A stretch of DNA of 55,023 bases from assembly GCA_036567945.1 (NCBI GenBank), contig DATCTM010000074.1, positions 1 to 55,023 of the forward strand, read 5' to 3'. This DNA is from BRH-c54 sp036567945. GTDB taxonomy: Bacteria; Bacteroidota; Bacteroidia; Flavobacteriales_E; Vicingaceae. Below, one piece after another: positions 16,664 through 24,589 of this stretch (positions within the stretch are counted from its first letter, which is position 1; each line of letters starts with the position of its first letter). The notes beneath the pieces were generated by a model, which did no database searches, was not told the origin of the DNA, and worked only from the letters and a program-made list of their open reading frames with translations. A program made the translations under genes and the position numbers.

Positions 16664-17991
16664 TGAAATTTTCTAAACTTACATATCTTTCAGCTACAAT
16701 TTTAGTTGCTGTATCTTGCACCAAAACTGAATTTGATCCTTACGAAGCACCAGATTCAGGAAGTGCTGATTTTTCTAATTATATTTCTATAGGAAGCTCA
16801 TTTACTCAAGGCTTTCAAGATGGTGGCTTACACAACGAATTTGAACAACAAGAGAACTCTTACCCAGCTATTATTGCTGCTCAAATGGGCATTTCATTTA
16901 AACAACCACTGGTTACTGGAGCTGGTTCGGGTTATATGCATTTAGCATTTCTTAATGAAAAAATAGAAGTAATAAAAGCTTACGATTGTAAGAAAAATGA
17001 TAACCATCCATTAGCTATTACTTACGATCCTTCTTTTCTTACTTGGACGAATCAAACTACTACTTATAATAATTTAGCCATAGGTGGTTTAAATGTTAGA
17101 AATGTTATTTCATTTAACAGTACTGATGCTATTACCAATTACATTTTATTTGGAGGAGGTACACCTTCAGGTCAGTTAGCTTGGAATTGTGTTGCCGGTG
17201 AACCTATTAGTCCTTATGGTAGATTTTTAAACTTTGGAAGCATTAGTAGCCCTGTTGATTATATTGAGCATGTGAAAAATAGTAAAGCTACATTTTTTAC
17301 TTGTTGGTTAGGTATTCACGATGTTATGGGATGGGCAAATGCCGGTGGTGATGATGTTAGTGGTTCTTCTATCCTTACACCTATTAGTAGTTTTAGAACA
17401 AAATATGATGCTTTGTTAGATACACTTAAACTAACTGCAAATGGTGGCATTTGTGCTACAGTACATGATATTACTGAAGCACCATTTTTTAATACCGTTA
17501 CGTTAGACGTTTTAGGAAAAGATATTTGGATTAAAGAGGGTGCTGACACTAATATTATTAGAAAAGCAGTAAAAGAAGACTTATTATTGCTTTCTTCTTC
17601 TTCTCTAATTAAAGAAGGAAAAGGACTAACCATGCAAGACCCATTACCTCACCAACAAGTGTTGGATAAAGATGAAGTGCTTATTGTAAAGAACTATATT
17701 AATGCTATTAATGCTGAAATTAGAGCTTCTGCTCAAGCAAGAGCTTACGCAATATTAGATATGTACCAATTTATGAAAATGGTAAACAATGGAAATGAAT
17801 TCAGTTTTGATGGAATTAATTTTACCACAGAATTTATTAAAGGTGGTTTTTATTCTGTTGATGGTATTCATCCAAACTCTAGGGGTTATGCTATGATTGC
17901 TAATGAATATATGGAAGTGATTAATACTTCTTATGGTGCCAATCTAAAACCTGTTGCTGTAAGTAACTATCGAGGAATTACTTTTCCGTAA
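16663..17991 (+). CDS. SGNH/GDSL-type esterase lipoprotein
   Basis: 442 aa. It has a lipobox with Cys19 (LVAVSC). The N-terminal block I is SIGSSFTQG, with Ser46 the likely nucleophile; the usual GDS Asp is replaced by Ser, as seen in other Bacteroidota members. The C-terminal block V is DGIHPNSRGYAM with the catalytic Asp and His. An unusually large insert separates the blocks, making the protein about twice the length of minimal SGNH hydrolases. It is translationally coupled to the OmpP1/FadL gene. A lipase or esterase role at the cell surface is inferred. Confidence 0.85.
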   Translation: MKFSKLTYLSATILVAVSCTKTEFDPYEAPDSGSADFSNYISIGSSFTQGFQDGGLHNEFEQQENSYPAIIAAQMGISFKQPLVTGAGSGYMHLAFLNEKIEVIKAYDCKKNDNHPLAITYDPSFLTWTNQTTTYNNLAIGGLNVRNVISFNSTDAITNYILFGGGTPSGQLAWNCVAGEPISPYGRFLNFGSISSPVDYIEHVKNSKATFFTCWLGIHDVMGWANAGGDDVSGSSILTPISSFRTKYDALLDTLKLTANGGICATVHDITEAPFFNTVTLDVLGKDIWIKEGADTNIIRKAVKEDLLLLSSSSLIKEGKGLTMQDPLPHQQVLDKDEVLIVKNYINAINAEIRASAQARAYAILDMYQFMKMVNNGNEFSFDGINFTTEFIKGGFYSVDGIHPNSRGYAMIANEYMEVINTSYGANLKPVAVSNYRGITFP

Positions 17992-18029
17992 GTTCTATCA
18001 TAGGTTTAAATGTTACTTACTACTAATTT

Positions 18030-18701
18030 TTAATTTCTCAACTCTTGCTCTACTAACTTAATAAGCTCTTCAAAAGCTATATCTTGATGTTTGTTATACT
18101 CGTCAAGATATAACCAAGTAAAATTTTTAGATGTTTTCCAGTCATTTTTCAATGGAACTTCTTTATTTTCCGATCTTATTTTACCAGAAGATACTTGTTC
18201 TCCATTTTTATTAAAAACTTTATAATTTAAAATATAAGATGTATTTAATGGATATATTACATTTAAGTCAGAAATAGAATATCCAACAATAAATATTATG
18301 GTGTAGCCTTTTTCAAGATAAGTAAACCCACTTGGTAAAGAATCAAAAGAAAACTCAATAGTGTTCCCATTTAGTAAATTGGGTAATTCTAATGTGCTTG
18401 AATTAGATACTAAATAATTATTAAATCGGCTTAATGTAATATTTTTATTGATATCAGACTCAACAACTGTATGCCATTGCCAATATAGAATTGCCGGAAT
18501 AAATTTTGATTTAGTTCTCTCAGAGGTTGAAAAAGTGGCTATATTATTAGTTTCAGGATTAATGGAGTACCATTGTACAACTTTTTCTGGTTTTACAATT
18601 GGCTTTTCATCATAATATCTTTTAACAATATCATCAATCTTTTTTGAAGATATACAGCTTGATATAGTTGATGCTAATAATATTAAAATAACTAATCTCA
18701 T
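18030..18701 (-). CDS. Hypothetical lipoprotein
   Basis: 223 aa, not recognised. A short hydrophobic leader ends in the lipobox STISSC, so Cys16 would be lipidated. The mature part is mainly predicted beta-strand and rich in Ser, Asn and Tyr, with aromatic clusters such as YWQWHTVV and WLYLDEY; it ends in a helix rich in Glu and Leu. A tryptophan-containing KNFTWLYLDE segment near the C-terminus may be structural. It lies convergent with the SGNH hydrolase gene and downstream of the TPM operon, from which it is separated by a terminator at 18731-18768. Confidence 0.7.
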   Translation of the reverse strand: MRLVILILLASTISSCISSKKIDDIVKRYYDEKPIVKPEKVVQWYSINPETNNIATFSTSERTKSKFIPAILYWQWHTVVESDINKNITLSRFNNYLVSNSSTLELPNLLNGNTIEFSFDSLPSGFTYLEKGYTIIFIVGYSISDLNVIYPLNTSYILNYKVFNKNGEQVSSGKIRSENKEVPLKNDWKTSKNFTWLYLDEYNKHQDIAFEELIKLVEQELRN

Positions 18702-18730
18702 ATTTTATTTTTTTTCAAAAATACATCAAT

Positions 18731-18768
18731 AAAAAAAACCTTGTAAACTTTTAAAGCCTATAAGGTTT
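18731..18768 (-). terminator. Terminator of the LemA-TPM operon
   Basis: Read on the minus strand, AAACCTT (plus 18762-18768) pairs with AAGGTTT (plus 18736-18742) and is followed by a T run (plus 18731-18738 is all A). It starts 14 nt after the stop codon of the Gly-rich TPM gene. Confidence 0.7.
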
Positions 18769-18782
18769 AGTTTAATATTATT

Positions 18783-19559
18783 TTACCAACTTCCTCCTGC
18801 TCCACCACCACCGAAAGAACCACCTCCAAATCCGCCAAATGATCCACCACCGGAACTAAAGTTGCCGAAAGAGCCTCCATGACTTTTATTAGAAGCATTC
18901 ATCATCATTAATGCAGCCCAAAATCCTAAATTATTAGAAGCTGCATATTTTGATGCCCCTCTAGATTTTAATATCACAAAGAAAACAATAAAAAACAACA
19001 CAAAAACAAATGGAACCCATCCTGCAGAATTTTTCTTGGCATATTCATCCGCTGAGAATTCTCCTGAAGTAATTGACATTACTGTATTTACTCCAGCAAT
19101 AATTCCCCAACTGTATTGTTTTTCCTTAAAATAAGGAATCATTTCATTTTCTACTATTCTTTTCGCAATAGCATCAGGTAAAACTCCTTCTAAGCCATAT
19201 CCGGGAGCTATAAAGGTTTCTCCAATACCATCAATTTCTTTGGGCTTTATCATTATTACTATACCATTGTTCTTTCCTTTTTGACCTACTTTCCATCTTT
19301 CGCCTAAGGTATAGGTAAATTTAGCTTTATCATAACCACACAAATCGGTAACGGTAACAACCAAAATTTGAGTAGAAGTGGTATCGTTAAAAGCAATTAA
19401 TGTTTTACGTAAATGAGCTTCCGATTCTGCATCAATAATATTGGCATAATCTTGCACCAAGTCTTGTTTTGCCGGTCGGTCTAATAAGCATTTTTCCTCC
19501 TTTGCTGCAAAAACAGAAAAAGAAATTAACAAAAAGAATATATTAAATAGTTGTTTCAT
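18783..19559 (-). CDS. TPM-domain membrane protein with Gly-rich tail (YgcG-like)
   Basis: 258 aa. A signal peptide (about 1-18) precedes a TPM domain (about 25-160) with VQDYANIIDAE, TSTQILVVTV and GEQWK-like GERWKVGQKGKNNGIVIMI segments, typical of the family (PF04536). One transmembrane helix follows (WVPFVFVLFFIVFFVIL, about 182-198), then a short tail whose last 25 residues are nearly all Gly, Ser and Phe. This is the YgcG arrangement. TPM domains have been linked to acid phosphatase activity and photosystem repair in plants; the bacterial role is unclear. The start overlaps the stop of the upstream TPM gene. Confidence 0.87.
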   Translation of the reverse strand: MKQLFNIFFLLISFSVFAAKEEKCLLDRPAKQDLVQDYANIIDAESEAHLRKTLIAFNDTTSTQILVVTVTDLCGYDKAKFTYTLGERWKVGQKGKNNGIVIMIKPKEIDGIGETFIAPGYGLEGVLPDAIAKRIVENEMIPYFKEKQYSWGIIAGVNTVMSITSGEFSADEYAKKNSAGWVPFVFVLFFIVFFVILKSRGASKYAASNNLGFWAALMMMNASNKSHGGSFGNFSSGGGSFGGFGGGSFGGGGAGGSW

Positions 19560-19999
19560 TATTGACCTCCAAAAGAAATTTCATCACTCAATTCATTTTC
19601 ATCATTATGTTTATCGTACGGATAGTGTATTTTCAACTGCTCTCCTGCCAAAATAATCCCTTGCGATAAGCCTTCAGTAAATTTACCTTCTTTAAAATTG
19701 GAAATCATTACATCTTTAATTTCATCCCAAAATCCTTTTGGCACTTTTAAATTAATGCCTGCATCACCCAAAATAGCTAGTTTTCTGTCTTCTACTGCCA
19801 AATAAATAAGTACTCCGTTGCGTAATGCTGTTTTTTGCATTTCCAATTCATCAAAAATAAAAGCAGCATGGTCGAGTACATCTTCCTTACAATTCTTTTC
19901 TATGTGTACACGAATTTCTCCGGAAGTGTTTCTCTCTGCTTCTTTGATGGCCGCAACTATTTCTTTTTGTTGGGCTATGGTAAATAAATCTTGTGGCAT
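19559..19999 (-). CDS. Soluble TPM-domain protein
   Basis: 146 aa with no signal peptide and no membrane segment, so it is probably cytoplasmic. Almost the whole chain is a TPM domain: AIKEAERNTSGEIRVHIE, then NGVLIYLAVEDRKLAILGD and the EGLSQGIILAGEQL helix. It is the middle gene of the operon LemA - TPM - TPM, a common Bacteroidota arrangement in which the short and long TPM proteins occur together. It overlaps the next gene by one base. A hairpin repeat (20038-20072) separates it from lemA. Confidence 0.87.
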   Translation of the reverse strand: MPQDLFTIAQQKEIVAAIKEAERNTSGEIRVHIEKNCKEDVLDHAAFIFDELEMQKTALRNGVLIYLAVEDRKLAILGDAGINLKVPKGFWDEIKDVMISNFKEGKFTEGLSQGIILAGEQLKIHYPYDKHNDENELSDEISFGGQ

Positions 20000-20037
20000 G
20001 GGTTGGGTTAAGGGTTAAATGTTTGAAGTTTGATGTT

Positions 20038-20072
20038 AACACCTAACAGGTTTTGGAAACCTGCCAGGTGTT
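20038..20072. repeat. Palindromic hairpin repeat, copy A
   Basis: The nested arms are AACACCT / AGGTGTT (7 bp) and CAGGTTT / AAACCTG (7 bp), separated by two-base bulges. It lies in the 98-bp gap between lemA and the short TPM gene. The core AGGTTTT-n-AAACCT is shared with the hairpin at 20797-20825, and no T run follows, so it is a dispersed palindrome rather than a typical terminator. Confidence 0.65.
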
Positions 20073-20097
20073 GTGTGATATAATTATTTAGTTTTTA

Positions 20098-20688
20098 TTA
20101 AAATTCTACTGTTGGAGCTACATCAGCACCTTCGGTAGATTCAAAATAGGCTCTTTTTTCAAATCCAAATATTCCTGCATAAATGTTTTTTGGGAATTTT
20201 CTGATGTAAGTGTTGAAATCTTTAGAAGCATCATTGAACTTCATACGTTCGTTAGCAATTCTGTTTTCTGTACCCTCTAACTGAGCTTGTAATTCCAAAA
20301 AGTTTTGATTGGCTTTTAAGTCAGGGTATCTTTCAACAACCACCATCAAACGAGATAAAGCAGAGCTTAATCCATCTTGAGCTGCTTGGAATTTTTGCAA
20401 AGCTGCCGCATCTAAATTATCAGCATTTATAGTAGTAGAGGTAGCCTTAGCTCTAGCATTTACAACTCCTTCTAAGGTTTCTTTTTCGTGAGCAGCATAA
20501 CCTTTTACTGTATTTACTAAGTTAGGAATAAGGTCGGCTCTACGTTGGTAAACGTTTTCTACCTGTGCCCATTGTCCATCAATAGCTTCATCTTTGGTTA
20601 CCATACTGTTGTATGTGCCAATTGCTGAGAATACTAGCCATAAAATAAGTAATCCTAAGACACCTAATACAATTATTGATTTTTTCAT
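20098..20688 (-). CDS. lemA: LemA family protein
   Basis: 196 aa. An N-terminal membrane anchor (about 3-22, IIVLGVLGLLILWLVFSAIG) with the YNSMVTKDEAIDGQWAQVENVYQRRADLIPNLVNTVKGYA segment that defines the LemA family (PF04011), followed by long amphipathic helices. It is a periplasmic-facing or cytoplasmic helical bundle of unknown biochemical role. It is first in an operon with two TPM proteins, a partnership that is widespread. A -7 box (TACATTTG on the minus strand) lies 34 nt upstream, and hairpin repeats lie on either side of the gene. Confidence 0.93.
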   Translation of the reverse strand: MKKSIIVLGVLGLLILWLVFSAIGTYNSMVTKDEAIDGQWAQVENVYQRRADLIPNLVNTVKGYAAHEKETLEGVVNARAKATSTTINADNLDAAALQKFQAAQDGLSSALSRLMVVVERYPDLKANQNFLELQAQLEGTENRIANERMKFNDASKDFNTYIRKFPKNIYAGIFGFEKRAYFESTEGADVAPTVEF

Positions 20689-20721
20689 GTTTTTGTTTTT
20701 TAAATTTTAGTTATCGTTATA

Positions 20722-20729
20722 CAAATGTA
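20722..20729 (-). promoter_or_regulatory. Candidate -7 box of the lemA-TPM operon
   Basis: The minus strand reads TACATTTG, a full TAnnTTTG match, 34 nt from the start codon at 20688. No -33 TTG is seen at 19-21 nt. Confidence 0.5.
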
Positions 20730-20796
20730 TTTAATGTGAGGGAGTTGTCATTCGCTTTTTACAAAATCTTATTCACAATCTTTTTATGAATTTTAG

Positions 20797-20825
20797 ACCC
20801 GACAGGTTTTGTAAACCTGTCGGGT
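20797..20825. repeat. Palindromic hairpin repeat, copy B
   Basis: A perfect 13-bp inverted repeat, ACCCGACAGGTTT (20797-20809) and its complement (20813-20825), with a 3-nt centre. It lies 11 bp beyond the htpG stop and upstream of lemA. It shares the AGGTTTT-n-AAACCT core with copy A. It is not followed by a T run on the htpG strand. Confidence 0.7.
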
Positions 20826-20836
20826 TTAGTTTAAGA

Positions 20837-22729
20837 TTATATCAATTTCAAACTACGTTTAATAAATTTAGTCAACTCCTCTCCTTTCAGCATGTTTTGC
20901 GAAAGCATGGCTAAATCGGCAGTCTGTTTGGTTATTTCTTTTTGTTTGGTCGCATCTTTCTCATTCAATATTTTAGAAATGATAGGATGATTAGCATTTA
21001 CCACTAAATTATAAGAATCAGGCATTGCACCTCCAAACATATTCATTCCTCCACCAACTTTACTCATGTCTTTCATTCTTCGCATAAACTCCGGCTGAAC
21101 AATCGTCATAGGCTGATCTGTTTCATTCATACTTTCAAAAAGTACGGTAAATTTTTCTTTTGGAACTACTTCTTCAATAATTGGTTTTAGCTTTTCTTGT
21201 TCTTTATTAGATAATTTAGAAGGAATTTTTTCATCCTTGTTTATTAATTTATCAATAGTATCCGCATCTATACGAGCAAAAGTGCTGTCTTTTACCGTTT
21301 GCTCTAACTTTCCCACTAAGTGAGCAGTAAGTGCTGTATCTAACACAATTACTTCGTAACCTTTATTGGTAGCTGCTTCTATAAACGAATGTTGCTCTTC
21401 TACATCACTAGCATATAAAAACACAATTTTGTTGTCTTTATCTGTTTGTAAGGGTTTAATTTTTTCGGTAAGCTCATCCATGGTATAATACTTACCATCT
21501 GTTGTTTTGTATAAAGCGAATTTCTGAGCTCTCTCAAAGAACTTCTCATCTGAAAGCATCCCATACTCTATAAACACTTTAATATCGTCCCATTTTTGCT
21601 CAAAATCTGCTCTGTCGTTTTTAAATAACTCTTCTAGCTTATCGGCTACTTTTTTAGAGATGTGGCTCGAAATCTTTTTAACCGCTCCATCAGCTTGTAA
21701 GTAAGAACGAGAAACATTTAACGGAATATCAGGAGAGTCGATAACTCCATGTAACAACATTAAGAAATCAGGTACAATTCCTTCTACAGAATCGGTAATA
21801 AACACCTGGCGAGAATACAATTGAATTTTATCTCGCTGTACTTCCATGTTAGGTTTTATCTTAGGAAAATACAAAATCCCCGTTAAGTTAAAAGGATAAT
21901 CCACATTCAAATGTATGTGAAACAAAGACTCTTCAAAATTCATTGGATACAACTCTCTGTAGAAGTCTTTATAATCTTTGTCCTCTAAGCTTGATGGCGT
22001 TTTAGTCCATGCCGGTGATGGGTTATTAACAATATTATCTACCTCTTTTTTAACTTGCTCTACATTGCCATCTTTATCTTTTTTACCTTCTTTATTGTCC
22101 TCATAAATAGTTTTAGTGCCAAATTTTATAGCAATTGGCATAAACTTACAGTACTTTTCTAGTAAAGATGAAATTCTATGTTCTTCTAAAAACTCAGTAG
22201 AATCTTCTGCAATATGCAAGATGATGTCTGTTCCACGTGTTTCTTTATTGCCTTGTTTTAAACTATATTCAGGACTACCATCACACTCCCAATGAGCTGC
22301 AGGTTCGTCTTTATAATTTTTTGATATGATTTCCACTCGTTCAGCAACCATAAAAGAAGAGTAAAAACCTAAACCGAATTTACCAATAATGTTTTGTGTA
22401 TCAGTTTTGTCTTTGAATTTACTAACAAACTCTTCAGCCCCCGAAAAAGCAATTTGATTAATGTATTTTTTAATCTCCTCATTACTCATACCAATCCCTT
22501 TGTCACTTATGGTAAGCGTTTTGGCAGCTTTATCTAACTTCACTTCTATGGTATCATCACCAATTTCGCCTTTAAACTCGCCCAAGGCACTTAACGAATG
22601 CAGCTTTTTAGTCGCATCCGTAGCATTAGCGATCAATTCTCTTAAAAATATTTCGTGATCTGAGTATAAGAATTTTTTAATAATGGGAAAGATGTTCTCC
22701 GTTTGAACCTTAATTTTTCCTTTTGCCAT
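20837..22729 (-). CDS. htpG: Molecular chaperone HtpG (Hsp90)
   Basis: 630 aa, close to the E. coli length. The N-terminal GHKL ATPase domain contains ELIANATDATKKL, DKGIGMSNEEI and GKFGLGFYSSFMVA, which form the nucleotide pocket. The middle domain has RSYLQADGAVKKI near residue 340, and the C-terminal dimerization domain is about 510-630 with a Met-rich stretch (MRRMKDMSKVGGGMNMFGG) that contacts hydrophobic clients. Cytoplasmic, ATP-dependent. It is monocistronic. No CIRCE or sigma-32-like element was recognised upstream. Confidence 0.97.
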   Translation of the reverse strand: MAKGKIKVQTENIFPIIKKFLYSDHEIFLRELIANATDATKKLHSLSALGEFKGEIGDDTIEVKLDKAAKTLTISDKGIGMSNEEIKKYINQIAFSGAEEFVSKFKDKTDTQNIIGKFGLGFYSSFMVAERVEIISKNYKDEPAAHWECDGSPEYSLKQGNKETRGTDIILHIAEDSTEFLEEHRISSLLEKYCKFMPIAIKFGTKTIYEDNKEGKKDKDGNVEQVKKEVDNIVNNPSPAWTKTPSSLEDKDYKDFYRELYPMNFEESLFHIHLNVDYPFNLTGILYFPKIKPNMEVQRDKIQLYSRQVFITDSVEGIVPDFLMLLHGVIDSPDIPLNVSRSYLQADGAVKKISSHISKKVADKLEELFKNDRADFEQKWDDIKVFIEYGMLSDEKFFERAQKFALYKTTDGKYYTMDELTEKIKPLQTDKDNKIVFLYASDVEEQHSFIEAATNKGYEVIVLDTALTAHLVGKLEQTVKDSTFARIDADTIDKLINKDEKIPSKLSNKEQEKLKPIIEEVVPKEKFTVLFESMNETDQPMTIVQPEFMRRMKDMSKVGGGMNMFGGAMPDSYNLVVNANHPIISKILNEKDATKQKEITKQTADLAMLSQNMLKGEELTKFIKRSLKLI

Positions 22730-22856
22730 AGTCTTTTAATTTTTAAGTTTAACAGTTTCTTGATAGTCAAACCGTATGCCACCACCTATTTAATGACAGA
22801 TTGACTAATTAAACCCAAAACCACTATAAAATGACTGACAATCTTTCAATATAAAA

Positions 22857-22900
22857 GCCACGAATGCACCAATGGTTTTGGAGAAAAACTACTTTCGTGG
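22857..22900. repeat. Hairpin-forming repeat upstream of the kelch gene
   Basis: GCCACGAATGCACCAAT (22857-22873) is followed by TTCGTGG (22894-22900), so CCACGAA and TTCGTGG can pair. The left word is the reverse complement, with one mismatch in 17, of 24292-24308 beyond the kelch gene. Non-coding. Confidence 0.55.
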
Positions 22901-22918
22901 TTTATAAGGTGTTTTTTG

Positions 22919-22926
22919 TATATTTG
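22919..22926 (+). promoter_or_regulatory. Candidate -7 box of the kelch T9SS gene
   Basis: TATATTTG is a full TAnnTTTG match, 30 nt before the ATG at 22957. This supports the ATG rather than the GTG at 22945 as the start. Confidence 0.5.
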
Positions 22927-22956
22927 AAATTATAAAATAAATTAGTGTATTGTACA

Positions 22957-24165
22957 ATGAAAAAATTATTTTTCATATCATTAATCTTTCTAACATTCAA
23001 TTTGTCTGCTCAAGACTTATGGACAAAAAAGGCAGATTTTCAAGGAACTTACAGAATAAGAGCCGTGGGATTTTCTATTAATGGGAAAGGTTATATGGGA
23101 ACAGGATACGATCCTGTAAATGGTGTATTAATGGATGATTGGTGGGAATATGACCCAATAACAGATACATGGACTAAAATGGCTGATTTCCCAGGTGGTG
23201 CTAGACAAAACGCTGTAGGATTTTCGATTGGAAATAAAGGATATCTTGGGACAGGAACTAATGGTACATATTTTAAAGATTTTTGGGAGTATGACCCTAT
23301 TTTAAATCAATGGACACAAAAAACAGATTTTGGTGGAGCTCCACGACAAGGTGCCGTTGGATTTTCAATAAACTCAAAAGGATATGTTGCAACTGGTAAT
23401 GAAACATCTACAACTGTAAACTATTATAATGATTTATGGGAATTCAACCCGTCAATTAATCAGTGGGTACAAAAAGCTAACATTCCAGCATTAGGAAGAA
23501 AAGATGCCACAGTATTTGTCATTGGAAGTACAGCTTACGTTGGTTGTGGTGATTACACAACAGTCTTTAGTGATTATTATAAATACGACCCTACACTTAA
23601 TGTTTGGCAGCCTATTTCTAATTTTGGTGGAGGAGCCATCTTTTATGCAGCTGGATTCTCTATAAACGGAATGGGTTATGCTGGCACTGGTAGTCCAAAT
23701 AGTTTTACAAGAGTAGATACTTTTTTAACTTACGACCCTTTAACAGACCTTTGGTCACCAAAGGCAAATTTTGCTGGAGGAAATAGAACACTTGCCTGTG
23801 GTTTTTCTATTGGAAACAAAGGTTATATAGGTACAGGTTATATTAGTGGCATGACGTGGGCAATGGACTTTTGGGAATACAACCCAGATACAACAACATC
23901 AATATTAGAAAAACACAATTATAACTCGTTTATTATTTATCCAAATCCAACTAATAACAAATCAACTATTGAGTTTAATAATTTTCTACAAAAAAATCAT
24001 ACCCTAAAGTTGTATGATATACAAGGTCGAATTGTAAAAACAATAGACAACATAACTTCAGATATAATTATTATAGATACAGACAATTTAATAGATGGTC
24101 TATACTTTTTTCAATTAAACACCAACAAAGAAGTGCGATTTACAGGGAAACTTATAGTTAAATAA
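22957..24165 (+). CDS. Kelch-repeat secreted protein with T9SS sorting domain
   Basis: 402 aa. The start was set at the ATG at 22957, which begins the signal peptide MKKLFFISLIFLTFNLSAQ; a GTG 12 nt earlier adds four residues without benefit. The mature part has about six kelch units of around 50 aa (patterns such as AVGFSIGNKGYLGTG and DFWEYDP-x-W), which should fold as a six-bladed beta-propeller for binding. The C-terminal T9SS type A domain (about 325-402) shows IYPNPTNNKSTIEF, LYDIQGRIVKT and DGLYFFQL. It is exported to the cell surface. The ligand is unknown. Inverted copies of a short repeat lie on both sides. Confidence 0.88.
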   Translation: MKKLFFISLIFLTFNLSAQDLWTKKADFQGTYRIRAVGFSINGKGYMGTGYDPVNGVLMDDWWEYDPITDTWTKMADFPGGARQNAVGFSIGNKGYLGTGTNGTYFKDFWEYDPILNQWTQKTDFGGAPRQGAVGFSINSKGYVATGNETSTTVNYYNDLWEFNPSINQWVQKANIPALGRKDATVFVIGSTAYVGCGDYTTVFSDYYKYDPTLNVWQPISNFGGGAIFYAAGFSINGMGYAGTGSPNSFTRVDTFLTYDPLTDLWSPKANFAGGNRTLACGFSIGNKGYIGTGYISGMTWAMDFWEYNPDTTTSILEKHNYNSFIIYPNPTNNKSTIEFNNFLQKNHTLKLYDIQGRIVKTIDNITSDIIIIDTDNLIDGLYFFQLNTNKEVRFTGKLIVK

Positions 24166-24184
24166 GAAAAGAGGAAAGAACTTC

Positions 24185-24239
24185 AACAAACAAAGATTCC
24201 TGATAATTTTTTCTTGCCTTAAAAATTTCAGGAATGACG
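24185..24239. repeat. Degenerate dispersed repeat, copy 2
   Basis: It shares AAAGATTC-2nt-GATAATTTT with 3398-3416 and ends in CAGGAATGACG (24229-24239), the reverse complement of 3362-3372. The two copies look like overlapping fragments of one longer palindromic element. Confidence 0.5.
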
Positions 24240-24291
24240 TTTTGGGTTGTGATTGGCTAGTTTCTTTCGGGAGATTTAGGGGCTAAAAAAC

Positions 24292-24308
24292 ATTCGTGCA
24301 TTCGTGGC
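24292..24308. repeat. Inverted partner of the repeat at 22857
   Basis: ATTCGTGCATTCGTGGC is the reverse complement of 22857-22873 with one mismatch. It also contains a short direct repeat of ATTCGTG. Non-coding. Confidence 0.5.
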
Positions 24309-24377
24309 GAAAATACATCAAATATTACAGATGTAAACAATAAATTCATGCTGAAACAAATAAAAACCAACCAATAA

Positions 24378-24575
24378 TATTACAATTGTAATACAGCTAC
24401 ACCCAAATCCTATATTTGAAAATTATATTTATTAAAAATCAGTTAGTTATATATAATTACTTAAAGTAAAAATATTGATAAAACCAGGACTTTTAGAAAT
24501 AATTTACATTTGTAACATGGCTAATTGAAAACTTATGTTTACATTTGTAATAAGTTAATTGATTTACAATTGTAA
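24378..24575. promoter_or_regulatory. Array of four TTACAWTTGTAA palindromes upstream of the XRE gene
   Basis: The copies are TATTACAATTGTAATA (24378-24393, a perfect 16-bp palindrome), TTACATTTGTAA (24504-24515), TTACATTTGTAA (24539-24550) and TTACAATTGTAA (24564-24575). The last ends 14 nt before the start codon at 24590. Centre-to-centre spacings are about 124, 35 and 25 nt. The symmetry and repetition indicate binding of a dimeric regulator, most likely the XRE protein itself. I did not notice this motif elsewhere in the window. Confidence 0.75.
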
Positions 24576-24589
24576 CATACTAAAAGACC

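Larger units (their letters stand above)
24166..24377. other. Non-coding stretch with repeat remnants
   Basis: No plausible gene. This part of the 424-bp gap between the kelch gene and the XRE gene contains the second degenerate dispersed repeat (24185-24239) and a CATTCGTGG-type repeat (24292-24308). The remainder up to 24589 is AT-rich and holds the operator array described separately. Confidence 0.6.

Noticed and set aside
20797..20825. Hairpin after htpG as an intrinsic terminator
   Set aside because: No T run follows on the htpG strand and a related hairpin occurs at 20038-20072, so it is better seen as a repeat.
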